A DNA stretch of 64,000 nucleotides from Dyadobacter jiangsuensis (GTDB lineage Bacteria > Bacteroidota > Bacteroidia > Cytophagales > Spirosomataceae): the NCBI RefSeq assembly GCF_003014695.1, contig NZ_PYAS01000005.1:432779-496778 (forward strand), read 5' to 3'. The notes under the pieces were generated by a model, which was not told where the DNA came from, did no database searches, and worked only from the letters and a program-made list of their open reading frames with translations. This document shows, piece after piece, positions 36,268 through 46,658 of the stretch (position 1 is its first letter; every line of letters begins with the position of its first letter). The translations under genes and the position numbers were made by a program.

Positions 36268-37479
36268 TTATGCCAAAGCAGCTTTCAAATTTTCGTCGAT
36301 AGCTTCCAGGAATTCCTCTGTGTACAGGTAGTGATCACCGTGTTTCACATCGTTTCCGTAGATACCCACAGCCAAATCCTTGGTCATTTTTCCGCTTTCC
36401 ACAGTCTCTATACACACTTTTTCAAGCGCTTCTGAGAAGTCGATCAACGGTTGGTTGTTGTCCAGTTTACCACGGAACGCCAAACCACGTGTCCATGCGA
36501 AGATGGAAGCGATTGGGTTCGTAGAAGTTGGCTTGCCTTTCTGGTGCTCGCGGTAGTGACGGGTTACAGTTCCGTGTGCGGCCTCAGCTTCCATTGTTTT
36601 GCCGTCCGGCGTAACCAATGTAGAAGTCATCAGACCCAGTGAACCGAAACCTTGGGCAACAGTATCCGACTGAACGTCACCGTCGTAGTTTTTACAAGCC
36701 CATACGAAGTTACCCTCCCATTTCAATGCAGAAGCTACCATGTCGTCGATCAGACGGTGCTCGTAATGTACTTTTCCTTTGTATTCGTTTTCGTACACTT
36801 CCTGGAAAATGTCCTTGAAGCGACCGTCGTATTTTTTGAGGATCGTGTTTTTGGTAGAGAGGTACAGAGGCCATCCTTTGTCCAAAGCCACATTGAAGCA
36901 TGAACGCGCGAAGCCACGGATCGACTCGTCGATGTTGTACATACCCATCGCTACACCGGCACCTTTGAATTGGTACACTTCGTGCTCGATCACTTGTCCG
37001 TCTTCCCCTTCGAATTTGATGGTCAGTTTACCTTTTCCAGGAACTACGAAGTCGGTAGCACGGTATTGATCACCGAATGCGTGACGACCTACGATAATCG
37101 GTGCAGTCCAGTTGGTAACCAGGCGAGGCACGTTGCTCATTACGATCGGCTCACGGAATACAGTACCATCGAGGATGTTACGGATGGTTCCGTTTGGCGA
37201 TTTCCACATTTGTTTCAGACCGAATTCTTCAACACGTGCTTCATCAGGTGTAATAGTCGCACATTTGATACCCACGCCGTATTCTCGGATCGCGTTGGCA
37301 GCGTCGATAGTCACCTGGTCATTGGTCTCGTCGCGGTACTCGATACCCAAGTCGTAGTATTTGATATCTACGTCAATGTAAGGGAGGATCAGTTTTTCCT
37401 TGATAAATTTCCAGATGATGCGGGTCATTTCATCGCCATCCAGTTCTACGACGGGATTGTCAACTTTAATTTTGCTCAT
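36268..37479 (-). CDS. icd: Isocitrate dehydrogenase (NADP+)
   Basis: 403 residues, the homodimeric eukaryote-like type common in Bacteroidota. The substrate site is visible as [19 protein letters not shown], with [53 protein letters not shown] carrying metal ligands and cofactor-binding residues (TRHYREH region fits NADP+). It converts isocitrate to 2-oxoglutarate in the TCA cycle and makes NADPH. It is transcribed divergently from the 5-formyl-THF cyclo-ligase gene and ends at a strong terminator. Confidence 0.97.
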   Translation of the reverse strand: MSKIKVDNPVVELDGDEMTRIIWKFIKEKLILPYIDVDIKYYDLGIEYRDETNDQVTIDAANAIREYGVGIKCATITPDEARVEEFGLKQMWKSPNGTIRNILDGTVFREPIVMSNVPRLVTNWTAPIIVGRHAFGDQYRATDFVVPGKGKLTIKFEGEDGQVIEHEVYQFKGAGVAMGMYNIDESIRGFARSCFNVALDKGWPLYLSTKNTILKKYDGRFKDIFQEVYENEYKGKVHYEHRLIDDMVASALKWEGNFVWACKNYDGDVQSDTVAQGFGSLGLMTSTLVTPDGKTMEAEAAHGTVTRHYREHQKGKPTSTNPIASIFAWTRGLAFRGKLDNNQPLIDFSEALEKVCIETVESGKMTKDLAVGIYGNDVKHGDHYLYTEEFLEAIDENLKAALA

Positions 37480-37594
37480 GTCTTAGATTCTATACAATAG
37501 TTAAAGATTTTGAAATCAGACCGTGAAAGTACGAACAATAGAATAAAAAGGCGAAATTTCCTCTGATACATCCCCAAAAAGACAATAGTCCCCG

Positions 37595-38179
37595 ATGAAA
37601 AAGGCCGCATTGCGAAAGGAGTTTTTACAAAAAAGAAAAGAAGCGGACGAGCGCTGGCTCGTTGAAAAAAATGCCCTGATCACGCAGAATCTTGAAAAAT
37701 ATGTACAGGATGAGCATTTCAAAACGCTCCATACCTTTCTGCCGCAACTCGGTTCACGCGAAATCGATACGTTTTTCATCATTGAATCCTTCCGCATCAC
37801 ATTCCCGACTATGCGCATTGCCGCGCCGTACATCATCCCTGGTACAAGAGAAATGGAGCATTTTCTGGTGACACCTTTCACACATTTGGTGGTAAATCAA
37901 TGGAAAATACCGGAGCCAGACCCTGTCAGCTCTGAAAAAGTCCGGCCGGAAGAAATCGACATCGTTCTGGTCCCGCTCCTTGCGTTTGACCGCAAAGGTT
38001 ACCGGGTCGGTTATGGCGGGGGCTATTATGACAGATTTCTACCTCAAACCCGCCCTGATTGCATCAAAATGGGTCTTTCGCTATTCGAGGAAGTGGATGA
38101 AATACAGGATGTTGATGAATACGACATCCCGCTTGACTTGTGCATTACGCCGACGCGTACGTACGATTTCAAAAACTGA
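37595..38179 (+). CDS. 5-formyltetrahydrofolate cyclo-ligase
   Basis: 194 residues. The family motif VGYGGGYYDRFLPQT near residues 140-155 binds ATP and folate, and the N-terminal KAALRKEFLQKRKEADE is also typical. The enzyme turns 5-formyl-THF into 5,10-methenyl-THF with ATP, recycling a storage folate. It stands alone between icd (divergent) and asd (same strand, 209 bp later). Confidence 0.93.
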   Translation: MKKAALRKEFLQKRKEADERWLVEKNALITQNLEKYVQDEHFKTLHTFLPQLGSREIDTFFIIESFRITFPTMRIAAPYIIPGTREMEHFLVTPFTHLVVNQWKIPEPDPVSSEKVRPEEIDIVLVPLLAFDRKGYRVGYGGGYYDRFLPQTRPDCIKMGLSLFEEVDEIQDVDEYDIPLDLCITPTRTYDFKN

Positions 38180-38301
38180 ATGGTGAAATTTTGAAGATAT
38201 AAAAGCCTAGTAAACTAGTCTGAAATGTGGGCTTTAATCCTTCCTTCCTGAATTTTAATGCATTAATGGTTGATTTTCCGGTATCATTCTAAAAAACTGC
38301 G

Positions 38302-38309
38302 TAAATTTG
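38302..38309 (+). promoter_or_regulatory. -7 box of asd
   Basis: TAAATTTG matches TAnnTTTG, 80 bp before the asd ATG. The nearest upstream TTG (38270) is too far (29-bp spacer), so the -33 region is unclear. Confidence 0.45.
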
Positions 38310-38388
38310 CGGCACTTTTCGCGAGGGCGTTGTATGTCTGTCGCAAAGAGTAAATCATATTCTATCCATTTTTAATCTTAATGCAAGA

Positions 38389-39399
38389 ATGAAAATCGCA
38401 GTAGTAGGCGCTACCGGTTTGGTGGGCGGCGAAATCCTCAAAGTGCTCGAAGAGCGTAATTTCCCGGTGACGGAGCTATTGGCCGTCGCATCTGAAAGGT
38501 CTGTTGGTAAGGAAGTTACATTCAAGGGTAAACAGATAAAGGTGATCGGCTTCGAGGATGCGATTGCTGCCAAACCGGAGATCGCGATCTTCTCGGCTGG
38601 CGGTGGCACTTCCCTCGCCCTTGCACCGAAATTCGCAGAAGCAGGCATCACGGTTGTGGATAACTCTTCGGCTTGGCGTATGGATCCAACCAAAAAACTG
38701 GTGGTTCCGGAAATCAATGCAGGTGAATTGACGAAAGAAGACAAAATCATTGCCAACCCGAACTGCTCTACCATCCAAATGGTGGTGGTGCTGAACCCGT
38801 TGCACAAAAAATATAAAATCAAACGTGTGGTTGTTTCCACTTATCAGTCGGTAACCGGAACCGGTAAGGCTGCTGTGGATCAATTGTTCTCTGAGCGCGC
38901 CGGCGATCACAGCAAAGGTAAAGTATACCCGCACCAGATCGACCTGAACGTGCTGCCGCATATCGACGTGTTCCTCGATAACGGTTATACCAAAGAGGAA
39001 ATGAAGATGACGAACGAAACGAAAAAGATCATGAGCGACGACAGCATTGCGGTAACCGCTACTACTGTTCGTATCCCTACGATCGGCGGTCACTCTGAGG
39101 CTGTTAATATCGAGTTCGAAAATGAATACGACCTGGACGAAGTACGCCAGATCCTGGCTGAAACCGAAGGCGTAATCGTACAGGACGATCCGAAAAATGC
39201 ATTGTACCCAATGCCTTTGACGGCTCACGGCAAGGACGAAACTTTCGTAGGCCGTATCCGTCGCGACGAATCTCAGCCTAAAACACTGAATCTGTGGATC
39301 GTAGCGGATAACTTGCGCAAGGGTGCTGCTACCAATGCGGTTCAGATCGCCGAGTTCCTGACGAAACACGACCTCGTAGGAGTAGCTGCGGAAGCATAA
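38389..39399 (+). CDS. asd: Aspartate-semialdehyde dehydrogenase
   Basis: 336 residues. NADP-binding start KIAVVGATGLVGGEILKVLEER, phosphate site ERSVGKEVTFKG, catalytic cysteine C126 in NPNCSTIQMVV, and the conserved IPTIGGHSEAVNIEFE with the proton-accepting histidine. It reduces aspartyl phosphate to aspartate semialdehyde on the way to lysine/diaminopimelate, threonine and methionine. It is monocistronic and ends at a bidirectional terminator shared with nuoD. Confidence 0.97.
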   Translation: MKIAVVGATGLVGGEILKVLEERNFPVTELLAVASERSVGKEVTFKGKQIKVIGFEDAIAAKPEIAIFSAGGGTSLALAPKFAEAGITVVDNSSAWRMDPTKKLVVPEINAGELTKEDKIIANPNCSTIQMVVVLNPLHKKYKIKRVVVSTYQSVTGTGKAAVDQLFSERAGDHSKGKVYPHQIDLNVLPHIDVFLDNGYTKEEMKMTNETKKIMSDDSIAVTATTVRIPTIGGHSEAVNIEFENEYDLDEVRQILAETEGVIVQDDPKNALYPMPLTAHGKDETFVGRIRRDESQPKTLNLWIVADNLRKGAATNAVQIAEFLTKHDLVGVAAEA

Positions 39400-39420
39400 T
39401 TTCCGAAGTACATTATATAA

Positions 39421-39454
39421 ATGCAAAGAGCCGCTTGAATGCGGCTCTTTGCAT
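39421..39454. terminator. Bidirectional terminator between asd and nuoD
   Basis: Perfect 14-bp stem (ATGCAAAGAGCCGC / GCGGCTCTTTGCAT) with a 6-nt loop, A/T-rich on both sides, between two convergent genes. Confidence 0.92.
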
Positions 39455-39472
39455 TTATATATTAATCTGAAC

Positions 39473-40690
39473 TTATCTGTCGACCTCTCCCATTACTACG
39501 TCAATCGAGCCAATGACAGCAACCAGGTCGGCCAGCAATGCGCCTTTTGATATTTCACCAATCACAGAGAGGTTATTGAAGGAACAGGCCCTCGCCTTGC
39601 AGCGAACGGGAATATCAGAACGGCCGTCGGTACGGAAATAGAAGCCCAGCTCGCCTTTCGGGTTCTCCGCGCGAACGTAAAAATCCATCGCTTTCGGACG
39701 GATCTTTTTCGGAACAATGGCCTGCGGATCAAAATCGCGGGTTCTTTTATGATCTCCCTGCAATTGTACCAGGCTCTGCTCAATGATTTTCACCGATTCC
39801 CAGCATTCCACCACGCGTACCCAGGTACGGTCCCAGCAGTCCCCCACTTTTCCGAGCTTTCCTTCGCCAATAGGTATTTCAAAATCGAGCTCAGGATAGA
39901 CCGAATAGCCATCGACTTTACGTAAATCGTATCTCAAACCCGAACCACGAAGCATTGGGCCTGTGCAGCCATAATTAATAGCTACGTCCAGAGGCAATAC
40001 ACCAACATTGGCCGTCCGCTGGATAAATATCTTATTATCCACCACCAACTGCTGCAATTCGGTCAGTTTGGGTTTCAGATATTTGATAAACTCTGCACAA
40101 CGTTCCTCGAAACCAACTGGCAGATCGTAGAACAACCCGCCTATCCATATATAATTGTACAGCATCCGCGCGCCGCACGTCCATTCGAGCAGGCGCAGGA
40201 TCTGCTCGCGGTCGCGCATCATCCACAGGAAGGGCGTGTACGCACCTATGTCCATCGCGTACGTGCCGAGCGCGACAAAGTGCGAGGCCAGGCGATTCAG
40301 CTCCGCGACTACGACACGGATGTATTCAATGCGTTTGGGAATATCGTTTTCGATGCCCAGCATTCGCTCCACACCCATTACATAGGCATGCTCCGAGTTC
40401 ATCGCGGCCACGTAATCCATGCGATCGACATATGGAATGATCTGGTTGAATGGCAGCGACTCGGCGTGTTTCTCGAAACACCGGTGCAAATAGCCCAAAT
40501 GCGGCACTACGTCGATCACCACTTCTCCGTCCGTCACCACTTCGAGGCGCAATACTCCGTGCGTCGACGGGTGTTGCGGGCCCATATTGAGCACCATCTC
40601 CTCCGTGCGAAGGTTTTCGGAGTTGTATTTCGTAGGCGCCGAAGCAATGAAATGCTCCGGTTTATATTCGTATTGGATAGAATTGCTCAT
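39473..40690 (-). CDS. nuoD: NADH-quinone oxidoreductase subunit D
   Basis: 405 residues of the 49-kDa complex I subunit, derived from NiFe-hydrogenase large subunits. Seen: [44 protein letters not shown], quinone-site residues in that HPSTHG loop, [12 protein letters not shown], and the C-terminal [12 protein letters not shown]. It forms part of the membrane-peripheral arm near the quinone site. No other nuo gene is in the window: upstream (2 bp away) is an unrelated lipoprotein gene, downstream is convergent asd. Confidence 0.96.
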   Translation of the reverse strand: MSNSIQYEYKPEHFIASAPTKYNSENLRTEEMVLNMGPQHPSTHGVLRLEVVTDGEVVIDVVPHLGYLHRCFEKHAESLPFNQIIPYVDRMDYVAAMNSEHAYVMGVERMLGIENDIPKRIEYIRVVVAELNRLASHFVALGTYAMDIGAYTPFLWMMRDREQILRLLEWTCGARMLYNYIWIGGLFYDLPVGFEERCAEFIKYLKPKLTELQQLVVDNKIFIQRTANVGVLPLDVAINYGCTGPMLRGSGLRYDLRKVDGYSVYPELDFEIPIGEGKLGKVGDCWDRTWVRVVECWESVKIIEQSLVQLQGDHKRTRDFDPQAIVPKKIRPKAMDFYVRAENPKGELGFYFRTDGRSDIPVRCKARACSFNNLSVIGEISKGALLADLVAVIGSIDVVMGEVDR

Positions 40691-40692
40691 AC

Positions 40693-42261
40693 CTAAAACC
40701 TGACTAGCTTCTGATCATGTACTTCCACGCGCAACGGACCGATGGGCCGGCCTTCGTTGTGCAGGCGATCCACTGCCGTAACATAATAAACATATCTTTT
40801 GCCCGCTTCGGCAGTCATATCTACGAATTTTTCGCCTTCGTAACACATTCCGAGAATACGACGCGGGTCGTGAGCTGTGGCCTTTTCGTCAGGCGGGAAA
40901 CGGTAAATAACGTAGTACCAGGCTTTGTCGCCGTCCGAGGCTTCATCAGGCTGCTCCCAGGTGAGTTCAATGCCGCGGGAAAGCAGTGTGGCTTTCAGGC
41001 TTTTGGGGGACAACGGAGGAACTTTATCTTTCCACGGCATGGTCGGGATCAATGCGGGGTATTTGAAAAGGTCCCTTCTCAACGAGTCCACAAAACCCAG
41101 ACTGTTAGCCCTCAGCGATCTGGAACTGAAAAAAATCGACCCGTCGGCCTCGCTATCACGGAAGTAGCGAACCTGGTTCGGTATTTCGGCAGGATTCGAC
41201 CAGTGCGAGTCCTTGTCCTTATTCCCGACGCGGTAGGCACCCATACCTATATACAAATGTCTGTCGAAACGGTTTTCAGTCCACCAATCCACGAGGTTTT
41301 TATAAGGAACCCTATTGAAGCCGGAAGAGAAATATACCTGCGGCGCGATATAATCGATCCAGCCTTCCTTTACCCAACGGCGGCTGTCCGCAAAAAGATC
41401 ATCATAGGATGCCAGCGCTCCAAAAGTTTTCGAGCCCTCTGCGTCACGGTCTTTGTTACGCCACACACCGAATGGACTGATCCCGAATTTAAGTCGCGGA
41501 TTCAATGCTTCCAGTGCTTCGTGAATCTGTTTTACCAACAAATCCACATTATGGCGGCGCCAATCAGCCTTGTTGGTGTAGCCGTCGGAGTATTTCCGGA
41601 ACGTCGCATCGTCCTGGATCACCTGGCCGGGGGCGGCATATGGATAAAAATAATCGTCGAAATGGATGCCGTCGACATCATAGTTTTTTGCAACGTTGAC
41701 CGTCATGTCGGTAATGAACTTCCGCACTTCCGGGATCCCGAAATCGAAGAGTTTATAACCGTCGTACGTCAGAATCCACTCAGGATGCAGCCGGCTGATA
41801 TTCTCAGCGGAAACGCTCTTGGAAGATTTATGCACCAGGCGGTTGAGGTTCAGCCAGGCATGAAATTCAAGGCCGCGCTTGTGCGCTTCGGTGATCATGA
41901 AGTCGAGCGGATCCCACATAGGCTCGGGTTTACGCCCCTGCACGCCCGTGAGCCATTCCGACCACGGTTCGGGGCTTTTGGCATAGAAAGCATCCCCTGC
42001 TGCGCGCACCTGTACAAACACCGCATTCATCCCTACCCGCTTGTGAAAATCAAGCAGCTCAGAGAATTCCTCCTGCTGCTCTTCCGGGAGAAGGGTCTTG
42101 CTGCTTGGCCAATCAATATTGTCGACAGTGGCAATCCAGACCGCTCTAAACTCTCTCTTCGGGGGCAGATTACTCTCTGTTTCCGCGCTCTGAGCCATGC
42201 AACTTTCCAGCAAAAACGTGATAAGAACGAAGGAAAGCGCAACAATTTTAATTTTTTTCAC
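40693..42261 (-). CDS. Family 10-like glycosylhydrolase lipoprotein (GHL10)
   Basis: 522 residues from a GTG at 42261, which starts a lipoprotein signal ([20 protein letters not shown], lipidated cysteine about residue 21); upstream sequence in frame to 42387 does not look coding. The catalytic-like TIM barrel follows: [85 protein letters not shown]. The C-terminus (about 415-515) is a fibronectin-like domain. Family members act on peptidoglycan-like or other glycans; the substrate is unknown. The stop is 2 bp before nuoD. Confidence 0.88.
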   Translation of the reverse strand: MKKIKIVALSFVLITFLLESCMAQSAETESNLPPKREFRAVWIATVDNIDWPSSKTLLPEEQQEEFSELLDFHKRVGMNAVFVQVRAAGDAFYAKSPEPWSEWLTGVQGRKPEPMWDPLDFMITEAHKRGLEFHAWLNLNRLVHKSSKSVSAENISRLHPEWILTYDGYKLFDFGIPEVRKFITDMTVNVAKNYDVDGIHFDDYFYPYAAPGQVIQDDATFRKYSDGYTNKADWRRHNVDLLVKQIHEALEALNPRLKFGISPFGVWRNKDRDAEGSKTFGALASYDDLFADSRRWVKEGWIDYIAPQVYFSSGFNRVPYKNLVDWWTENRFDRHLYIGMGAYRVGNKDKDSHWSNPAEIPNQVRYFRDSEADGSIFFSSRSLRANSLGFVDSLRRDLFKYPALIPTMPWKDKVPPLSPKSLKATLLSRGIELTWEQPDEASDGDKAWYYVIYRFPPDEKATAHDPRRILGMCYEGEKFVDMTAEAGKRYVYYVTAVDRLHNEGRPIGPLRVEVHDQKLVRF

Positions 42262-42587
42262 TATCTGACCAATGCAAAATGTTAATCCAACCAAAGTAAC
42301 GTATTTTGGAACAAAGTTAGCCGACAACCGTCTTAATTTCGAGCAATAACGGTTTGATTTGGATAGGTATATGAAAATGGGCGCCAATGCCCTTTTCTTG
42401 ACTTAGTTATATTTTGACGCTGGAATGATGTTTTAAACCGGCTTTTCGGTTGTGTACGCAAACATTCAAGTGTTGTTATTCTGAATTATTTTTCTGCATA
42501 TTTATTGTGTAATAACAAGGATTTTTGTGACATAACCGGAAGCAAAATCCCTTTAAATACCCTAGTAACGCTTAAACTGTACCCTAA

Positions 42588-44402
42588 TTGGAACCATTTG
42601 TCAAAACCACTAAGAAAAACGTCCTGTTCGAAGTTGCATGGGAGGTTTGTAATCAAGTTGGAGGGATATATACCGTAATAAGGACCAAGGTCCCCGCGAT
42701 GGTTGAGAAATGGGAAGAGAACTATTTTCTCCTTGGGCCTTATTTCGAAAAGAAAGCGTCTTCCGAATTTGAAATGATTCACGATCTCGACGATTCCCCG
42801 GCAGGGCGCGTCGTCAAGCGGATGCGTGATATGGGTTTCGCGGTGTATTATGGCTACTGGCTCGTGACCGGAAAGCCCCGGGTGGTGCTGTTCGACGTCG
42901 ACAGCATTATGAACCAGCTCGATGCCATCAAATTTAACCTTTGGGAAAAAAACCGGATCCCGACGATCAACGTCGAACACCTTGTCAATCAGACGCTCTG
43001 CTTTGGCGAACTCGTACGTATATTCCTGAAAGAATATGCCGAAGAGAATGCCAAACGCGAAGAGATCTCGGCACAATTCCACGAATGGATGGCCAGCACC
43101 GGGCTTCCCGAGCTGAAACGCGAGAATGTCAAGATCGCTATGACGTTCACGACGCACGCCACGATGCTGGGCCGCTACCTTGCACAAAATGTATCGGGTT
43201 TTTATAACAAACTCCCTTTCTTCGACTGGGAGCAGGAAGCTAAAAACTACGGTATCCTGGCGCAATGCTCGATCGAACGCCAGGCTGCATTGAATGCGCA
43301 TGTGCTCACGACGGTAAGCGACGTTACCGCCCGCGAATGCGAAGTTTTCCTCGGCCGCATGCCCGACCTTGTTACGCCGAACGGCCTCAACGTAGTGCGC
43401 TTCCAGGCGGTGCACGAGTTCCAGAACCTGCACTTAAAGCATAAAGAGCGCATTCACGAGTTTGTAATGGGGCATTTCTTTCCCAGCTACTCTTTCGATC
43501 TGGATAAGACACTCTATTTTTTCACGTCGGGCCGTTATGAGTATTCCAATAAAGGTTACGACCTCACACTGGAAGCGCTCGCACGCCTGAACTGGAAAAT
43601 GGTGCAGGCCAATATGGACATGACGGTGGTGATGTTCATTGTAACGAAACAGCCCTATACGTCGGTCAATCCCGATGTTTTGCAATCGCGCGCGGTGCTG
43701 AATGAGTTGCAGGAAACTTGTACGGCCATCGAAAAAGAAGTCGGTGAGAAGCTCTTTCTCGCCACCGCTTCTGGTGCCGACCACAAAATGCCTGATTTGA
43801 ACGAGTTTGTGGACGAATACTGGCGGTTGCGTCTGAGAAGGACCATCCAGAGCTGGAAAACCGACAAGCTCCCTGCATTTGTCACGCACGATCTCAAACA
43901 GGAAGATGGTATTACCGATTTCTGCAAGCGCGCGAACCTAGTCAACAACGAGCGCGATCGCGTGAAAATCGTTTACCACCCCGATTTCATCGCTTCGACC
44001 AACCCGTTGTTCGGTCTGGATTACGGCCAATTTGTACGCGGCTGCCATTTGGGTGTCTTCCCGAGCTATTACGAACCGTGGGGTTACACCCCGCTCGAAT
44101 GCGTTGTCCGTGGCGTTCCGACCGTCACCAGTGACCTTTCCGGTTTCGGCGATTACATCATGCAAATCATGCGTGACTACGAGAACCGGGGCATTTACGT
44201 CATCAATCGCAAATCCCAGACCTTCTCGCAAGCCGCCGACCAGCTTGCCGACATCCTCTTCAAATTCGTGCGAATGCAACGTCGCGACCGCATCATGCAG
44301 CGGAACCGCGTTGAGAACATTTCGGATGTGTTTGACTGGATGAATCTAAGGTCGTATTATGACACGGCGCATGATCTGGCTGCGAAGCGAAGGAAGCCAT
44401 AG
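42588..44402 (+). CDS. Glycogen synthase, GT3 (eukaryotic-type) family
   Basis: 604 residues starting at a TTG immediately after an in-frame stop; the first in-frame ATG (MVEKWEEN, residue 37) would delete the conserved LFEVAWEVCNQVGGIYTVIRTK nucleotide-binding start, so TTG is the real start. Other GT3 features: FTTHATMLGRYLA, SDVTARECEVFLGR, GRYEYSNKGYDLTLEALARLN, and YYEPWGYTPLECVVRGVPTVTSDLSGFG. GT3 enzymes extend alpha-1,4-glucan from a nucleotide sugar. Most bacteria use GT5; GT3 is known from Bacteroidota. Single gene with its own terminator. Confidence 0.94.
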   Translation: MEPFVKTTKKNVLFEVAWEVCNQVGGIYTVIRTKVPAMVEKWEENYFLLGPYFEKKASSEFEMIHDLDDSPAGRVVKRMRDMGFAVYYGYWLVTGKPRVVLFDVDSIMNQLDAIKFNLWEKNRIPTINVEHLVNQTLCFGELVRIFLKEYAEENAKREEISAQFHEWMASTGLPELKRENVKIAMTFTTHATMLGRYLAQNVSGFYNKLPFFDWEQEAKNYGILAQCSIERQAALNAHVLTTVSDVTARECEVFLGRMPDLVTPNGLNVVRFQAVHEFQNLHLKHKERIHEFVMGHFFPSYSFDLDKTLYFFTSGRYEYSNKGYDLTLEALARLNWKMVQANMDMTVVMFIVTKQPYTSVNPDVLQSRAVLNELQETCTAIEKEVGEKLFLATASGADHKMPDLNEFVDEYWRLRLRRTIQSWKTDKLPAFVTHDLKQEDGITDFCKRANLVNNERDRVKIVYHPDFIASTNPLFGLDYGQFVRGCHLGVFPSYYEPWGYTPLECVVRGVPTVTSDLSGFGDYIMQIMRDYENRGIYVINRKSQTFSQAADQLADILFKFVRMQRRDRIMQRNRVENISDVFDWMNLRSYYDTAHDLAAKRRKP

Positions 44403-44419
44403 GCTGGATATATTTATGG

Positions 44420-44448
44420 AGCCCATCGATGAAATCGGTGGGCTTTTT
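44420..44448. terminator. Terminator after glycogen synthase
   Basis: Arms AGCCCATCGAT (44420-44430) and ATCGGTGGGCT (44434-44444), one G-T mismatch, followed by TTTTTATTTT. It also lies at the end of the convergent ATPase gene, whose stop is at 44447. Confidence 0.9.
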
Positions 44449-45613
44449 ATTTTAGAAGCTTTTTCAAATGCTCTGCCAGGGTTCCAATGCTACAAACCAT
44501 TACATTCTCCCTCATATTATAATCCTCTGCCGAAGGCGTAACGACCAGCAACGGCGGACTTCCGAGATCCTGCTGCGCGAACGTATTGCCTCGGCTTAAT
44601 ACCGGGCTGTTGGTATATTTGATTTCGATCGCTACCCGGGCACTATTTCCTTTTACCAACACCAAATCCAGTTCTGCACCATCTTGCGTGCGGTAGAAGT
44701 AAGATTGGATATTGTAAGGCAGGCTAGCAATCACTTGCTGTATTACATAGCCCTCCCATGAGTTGCCCAGCAGAATATTCCCTGCCAATTCTTCGGAATC
44801 CGTAATTCCGGCTAGCGAATGAAGCATTCCGCTGTCACGAATGTATAGTTTAGGCGTTTTGACCAGTCTTTTACTGATATTCACAAACCACGGTTGCAAC
44901 CGTCTGATTAAAAAAGCGTTTTCCAGATAGCCCAAATAATTTTGAACCGTCGGAACACTCATTTTGAGCGAATTGGCCAGCTGTGACACATTCAGCAAGC
45001 TTCCATGCACGCTTACGAGCATATTCATAAGCAAGCGTGTGTCACGCGGGTTGGCCGGAATACCCAATAAAGGCAGGTCTCTCTCGAGATAAGTACTGAT
45101 GAAATCCCCCATTTTTCGAAATGCAGAATTGTCCGATGCTGCTTGCAGAACATCGGGAAATCCGCCGCGCAGCCAATGTTCACGATAAGACACCTTTTCT
45201 TTGACTTCTTCGAACGTCAGCGGATGTAGTTCCAGATAAGCGATGCGTCCGGCCAGCGTTTCCGAACTATTTTTGAGTAAGTCGGGCGAGGCGGATCCCA
45301 GCAGAACGAATCGCCCCGGGGTACGCTTTTTATCGATCAGTGATCTCAGCAACGGAAAAAGTGAAGGCATGCGCTGGATTTCGTCTATAATGATAGTGGA
45401 CTCCTCTCGCTCTCCGAGATACAGTTCGGCATCGCGCAATCTGTTGAGGTCAGTGTCCGATTCCAGGTCAAGGTAAATGCTGGGGTTGGGAAATTGGGTA
45501 GCGAGCTGTTTAACAAGCGTCGTTTTGCCAACCTGTCTGGGACCGAGCAACGCTATCGCCGCGGTGTCTGACATCAACTCAATTATTTCCTTTTCAATAG
45601 TTCTGGGAAACAT
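44447..45613 (-). CDS. AAA-family ATP-binding protein with DUF4143
   Basis: 388 residues. The N-terminal ATPase has Walker A GPRQVGKTTLVKQL (about residues 25-38), Walker B STIIIDEIQRMPSLFPLLRSL and sensor RFVLLGSASPDLLK. A winged-helix element (LLNVSQLANSLKMSVPTVQNYLGYLENAFLIRRLQPW) leads into C-terminal DUF4143 (YFYRTQDGAELDLVLVKGNSARVAIEIKYTNSP), a nuclease-like fold with D and E-x-K residues. Such proteins are widespread, patchily distributed and of unclear function; a role in mobile-element biology or defence has been proposed but is unproven. Confidence 0.93.
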   Translation of the reverse strand: MFPRTIEKEIIELMSDTAAIALLGPRQVGKTTLVKQLATQFPNPSIYLDLESDTDLNRLRDAELYLGEREESTIIIDEIQRMPSLFPLLRSLIDKKRTPGRFVLLGSASPDLLKNSSETLAGRIAYLELHPLTFEEVKEKVSYREHWLRGGFPDVLQAASDNSAFRKMGDFISTYLERDLPLLGIPANPRDTRLLMNMLVSVHGSLLNVSQLANSLKMSVPTVQNYLGYLENAFLIRRLQPWFVNISKRLVKTPKLYIRDSGMLHSLAGITDSEELAGNILLGNSWEGYVIQQVIASLPYNIQSYFYRTQDGAELDLVLVKGNSARVAIEIKYTNSPVLSRGNTFAQQDLGSPPLLVVTPSAEDYNMRENVMVCSIGTLAEHLKKLLK

Positions 45614-45783
45614 AATTTGAAATTAAGCCCGTTATTTTAAAATTCAATTTAAAATTACCGGTATTAATTCTGAAATCCTAGTACTGACCTTGATGCTTAA
45701 AACAATCCTTACAAGCCATCTGCTTGCATTCCTGAAAATTTTCAACACCTTCACCACACAATTTTTACCAATAACCAATTACA

Positions 45784-46620
45784 ATGAATTACATCGAACT
45801 GGATTTGAAAGTGGATCCCGAGTTTTCGGAGATATTGATGGCGGAGCTGGGCGAGGCGGGGTTTGAATCGTTTGTGGAAACCGACGAAGGATTGCTCGCC
45901 TACATTCAGGAGGCCGATTTTAACGAGCAGGCAATCCACGATTTAACCGCCAAATACCTGGATTTAACGACAATAGCCGCAACGTGGAAATCGTTAGAAA
46001 GGAGAAACTGGAACGAGGAATGGGAAAAAAGCTACGAGCCGATCGAGGTAGGTGACCAGGTACGCGTGCGGGCAACGTTTCATGAGCCCGATCCCTCTTT
46101 TAAATACGATTTGCTGATCCAACCCAAAATGTCGTTCGGCACGGGACATCACGAAACGACGTGGCTGGTCATGAACGAGCAACTTAGCCTGCCTCATGAA
46201 CGTCTTTCGATTATGGATGTAGGGTGCGGGACGGGAATCCTGGCAATTCTCGCACACAAACTGGGCGCTTCGCATTTGCTGGGTTTTGATATCGATGAAT
46301 GGGCCGTGGAAAATACCCGGGAGAATTTCGCGATGAATGGGCTTGCTGAGGAGTCGGAGGTGTTCCAGGGTACGATTCAGGATGTGCCGGAGGCGAAAAT
46401 TTTCGGAGGAGTCCTGGCGAATATAAACCGGAATATCCTGCTGGCGGAAATTCCGACCTATGTAAAACATCTGGAACCCGGCGGTTGGCTGGTTACCAGT
46501 GGATTTTATGAAACCGATCAGGCTGATATTGAAAAATGCGCCGCGGAAAACGGCTTGAAAAAGCTCCGCTCCAATACGCGCAACCAATGGGCAACCGTTG
46601 TTTTTGAAAAGATCAAATAG
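45784..46620 (+). CDS. prmA: Ribosomal protein L11 methyltransferase
   Basis: 278 residues. The N-terminal domain (about 1-90, ELDLKVDPEFSEILMAELGEAGFESF) and the SAM-dependent methyltransferase domain with GTGHHETTWLV and motif I IMDVGCGTGILAILAHKLGA, then FGGVLANINRNILLAEIP. It methylates lysines and the N-terminus of L11 in the cytoplasm. It is followed 38 bp later by a very large exported protein, probably in the same transcript but without known link. Confidence 0.94.
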   Translation: MNYIELDLKVDPEFSEILMAELGEAGFESFVETDEGLLAYIQEADFNEQAIHDLTAKYLDLTTIAATWKSLERRNWNEEWEKSYEPIEVGDQVRVRATFHEPDPSFKYDLLIQPKMSFGTGHHETTWLVMNEQLSLPHERLSIMDVGCGTGILAILAHKLGASHLLGFDIDEWAVENTRENFAMNGLAEESEVFQGTIQDVPEAKIFGGVLANINRNILLAEIPTYVKHLEPGGWLVTSGFYETDQADIEKCAAENGLKKLRSNTRNQWATVVFEKIK

Positions 46621-46658
46621 TCCATTAGCTAATTGCTGAAAGCTAACAGCTACAAACC

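Noticed and set aside
40717..42285. A 522-residue plus-strand frame
   Set aside because: Lies wholly antisense to the GHL10 lipoprotein gene, with no recognisable motif; the minus-strand frame carries clear family motifs.
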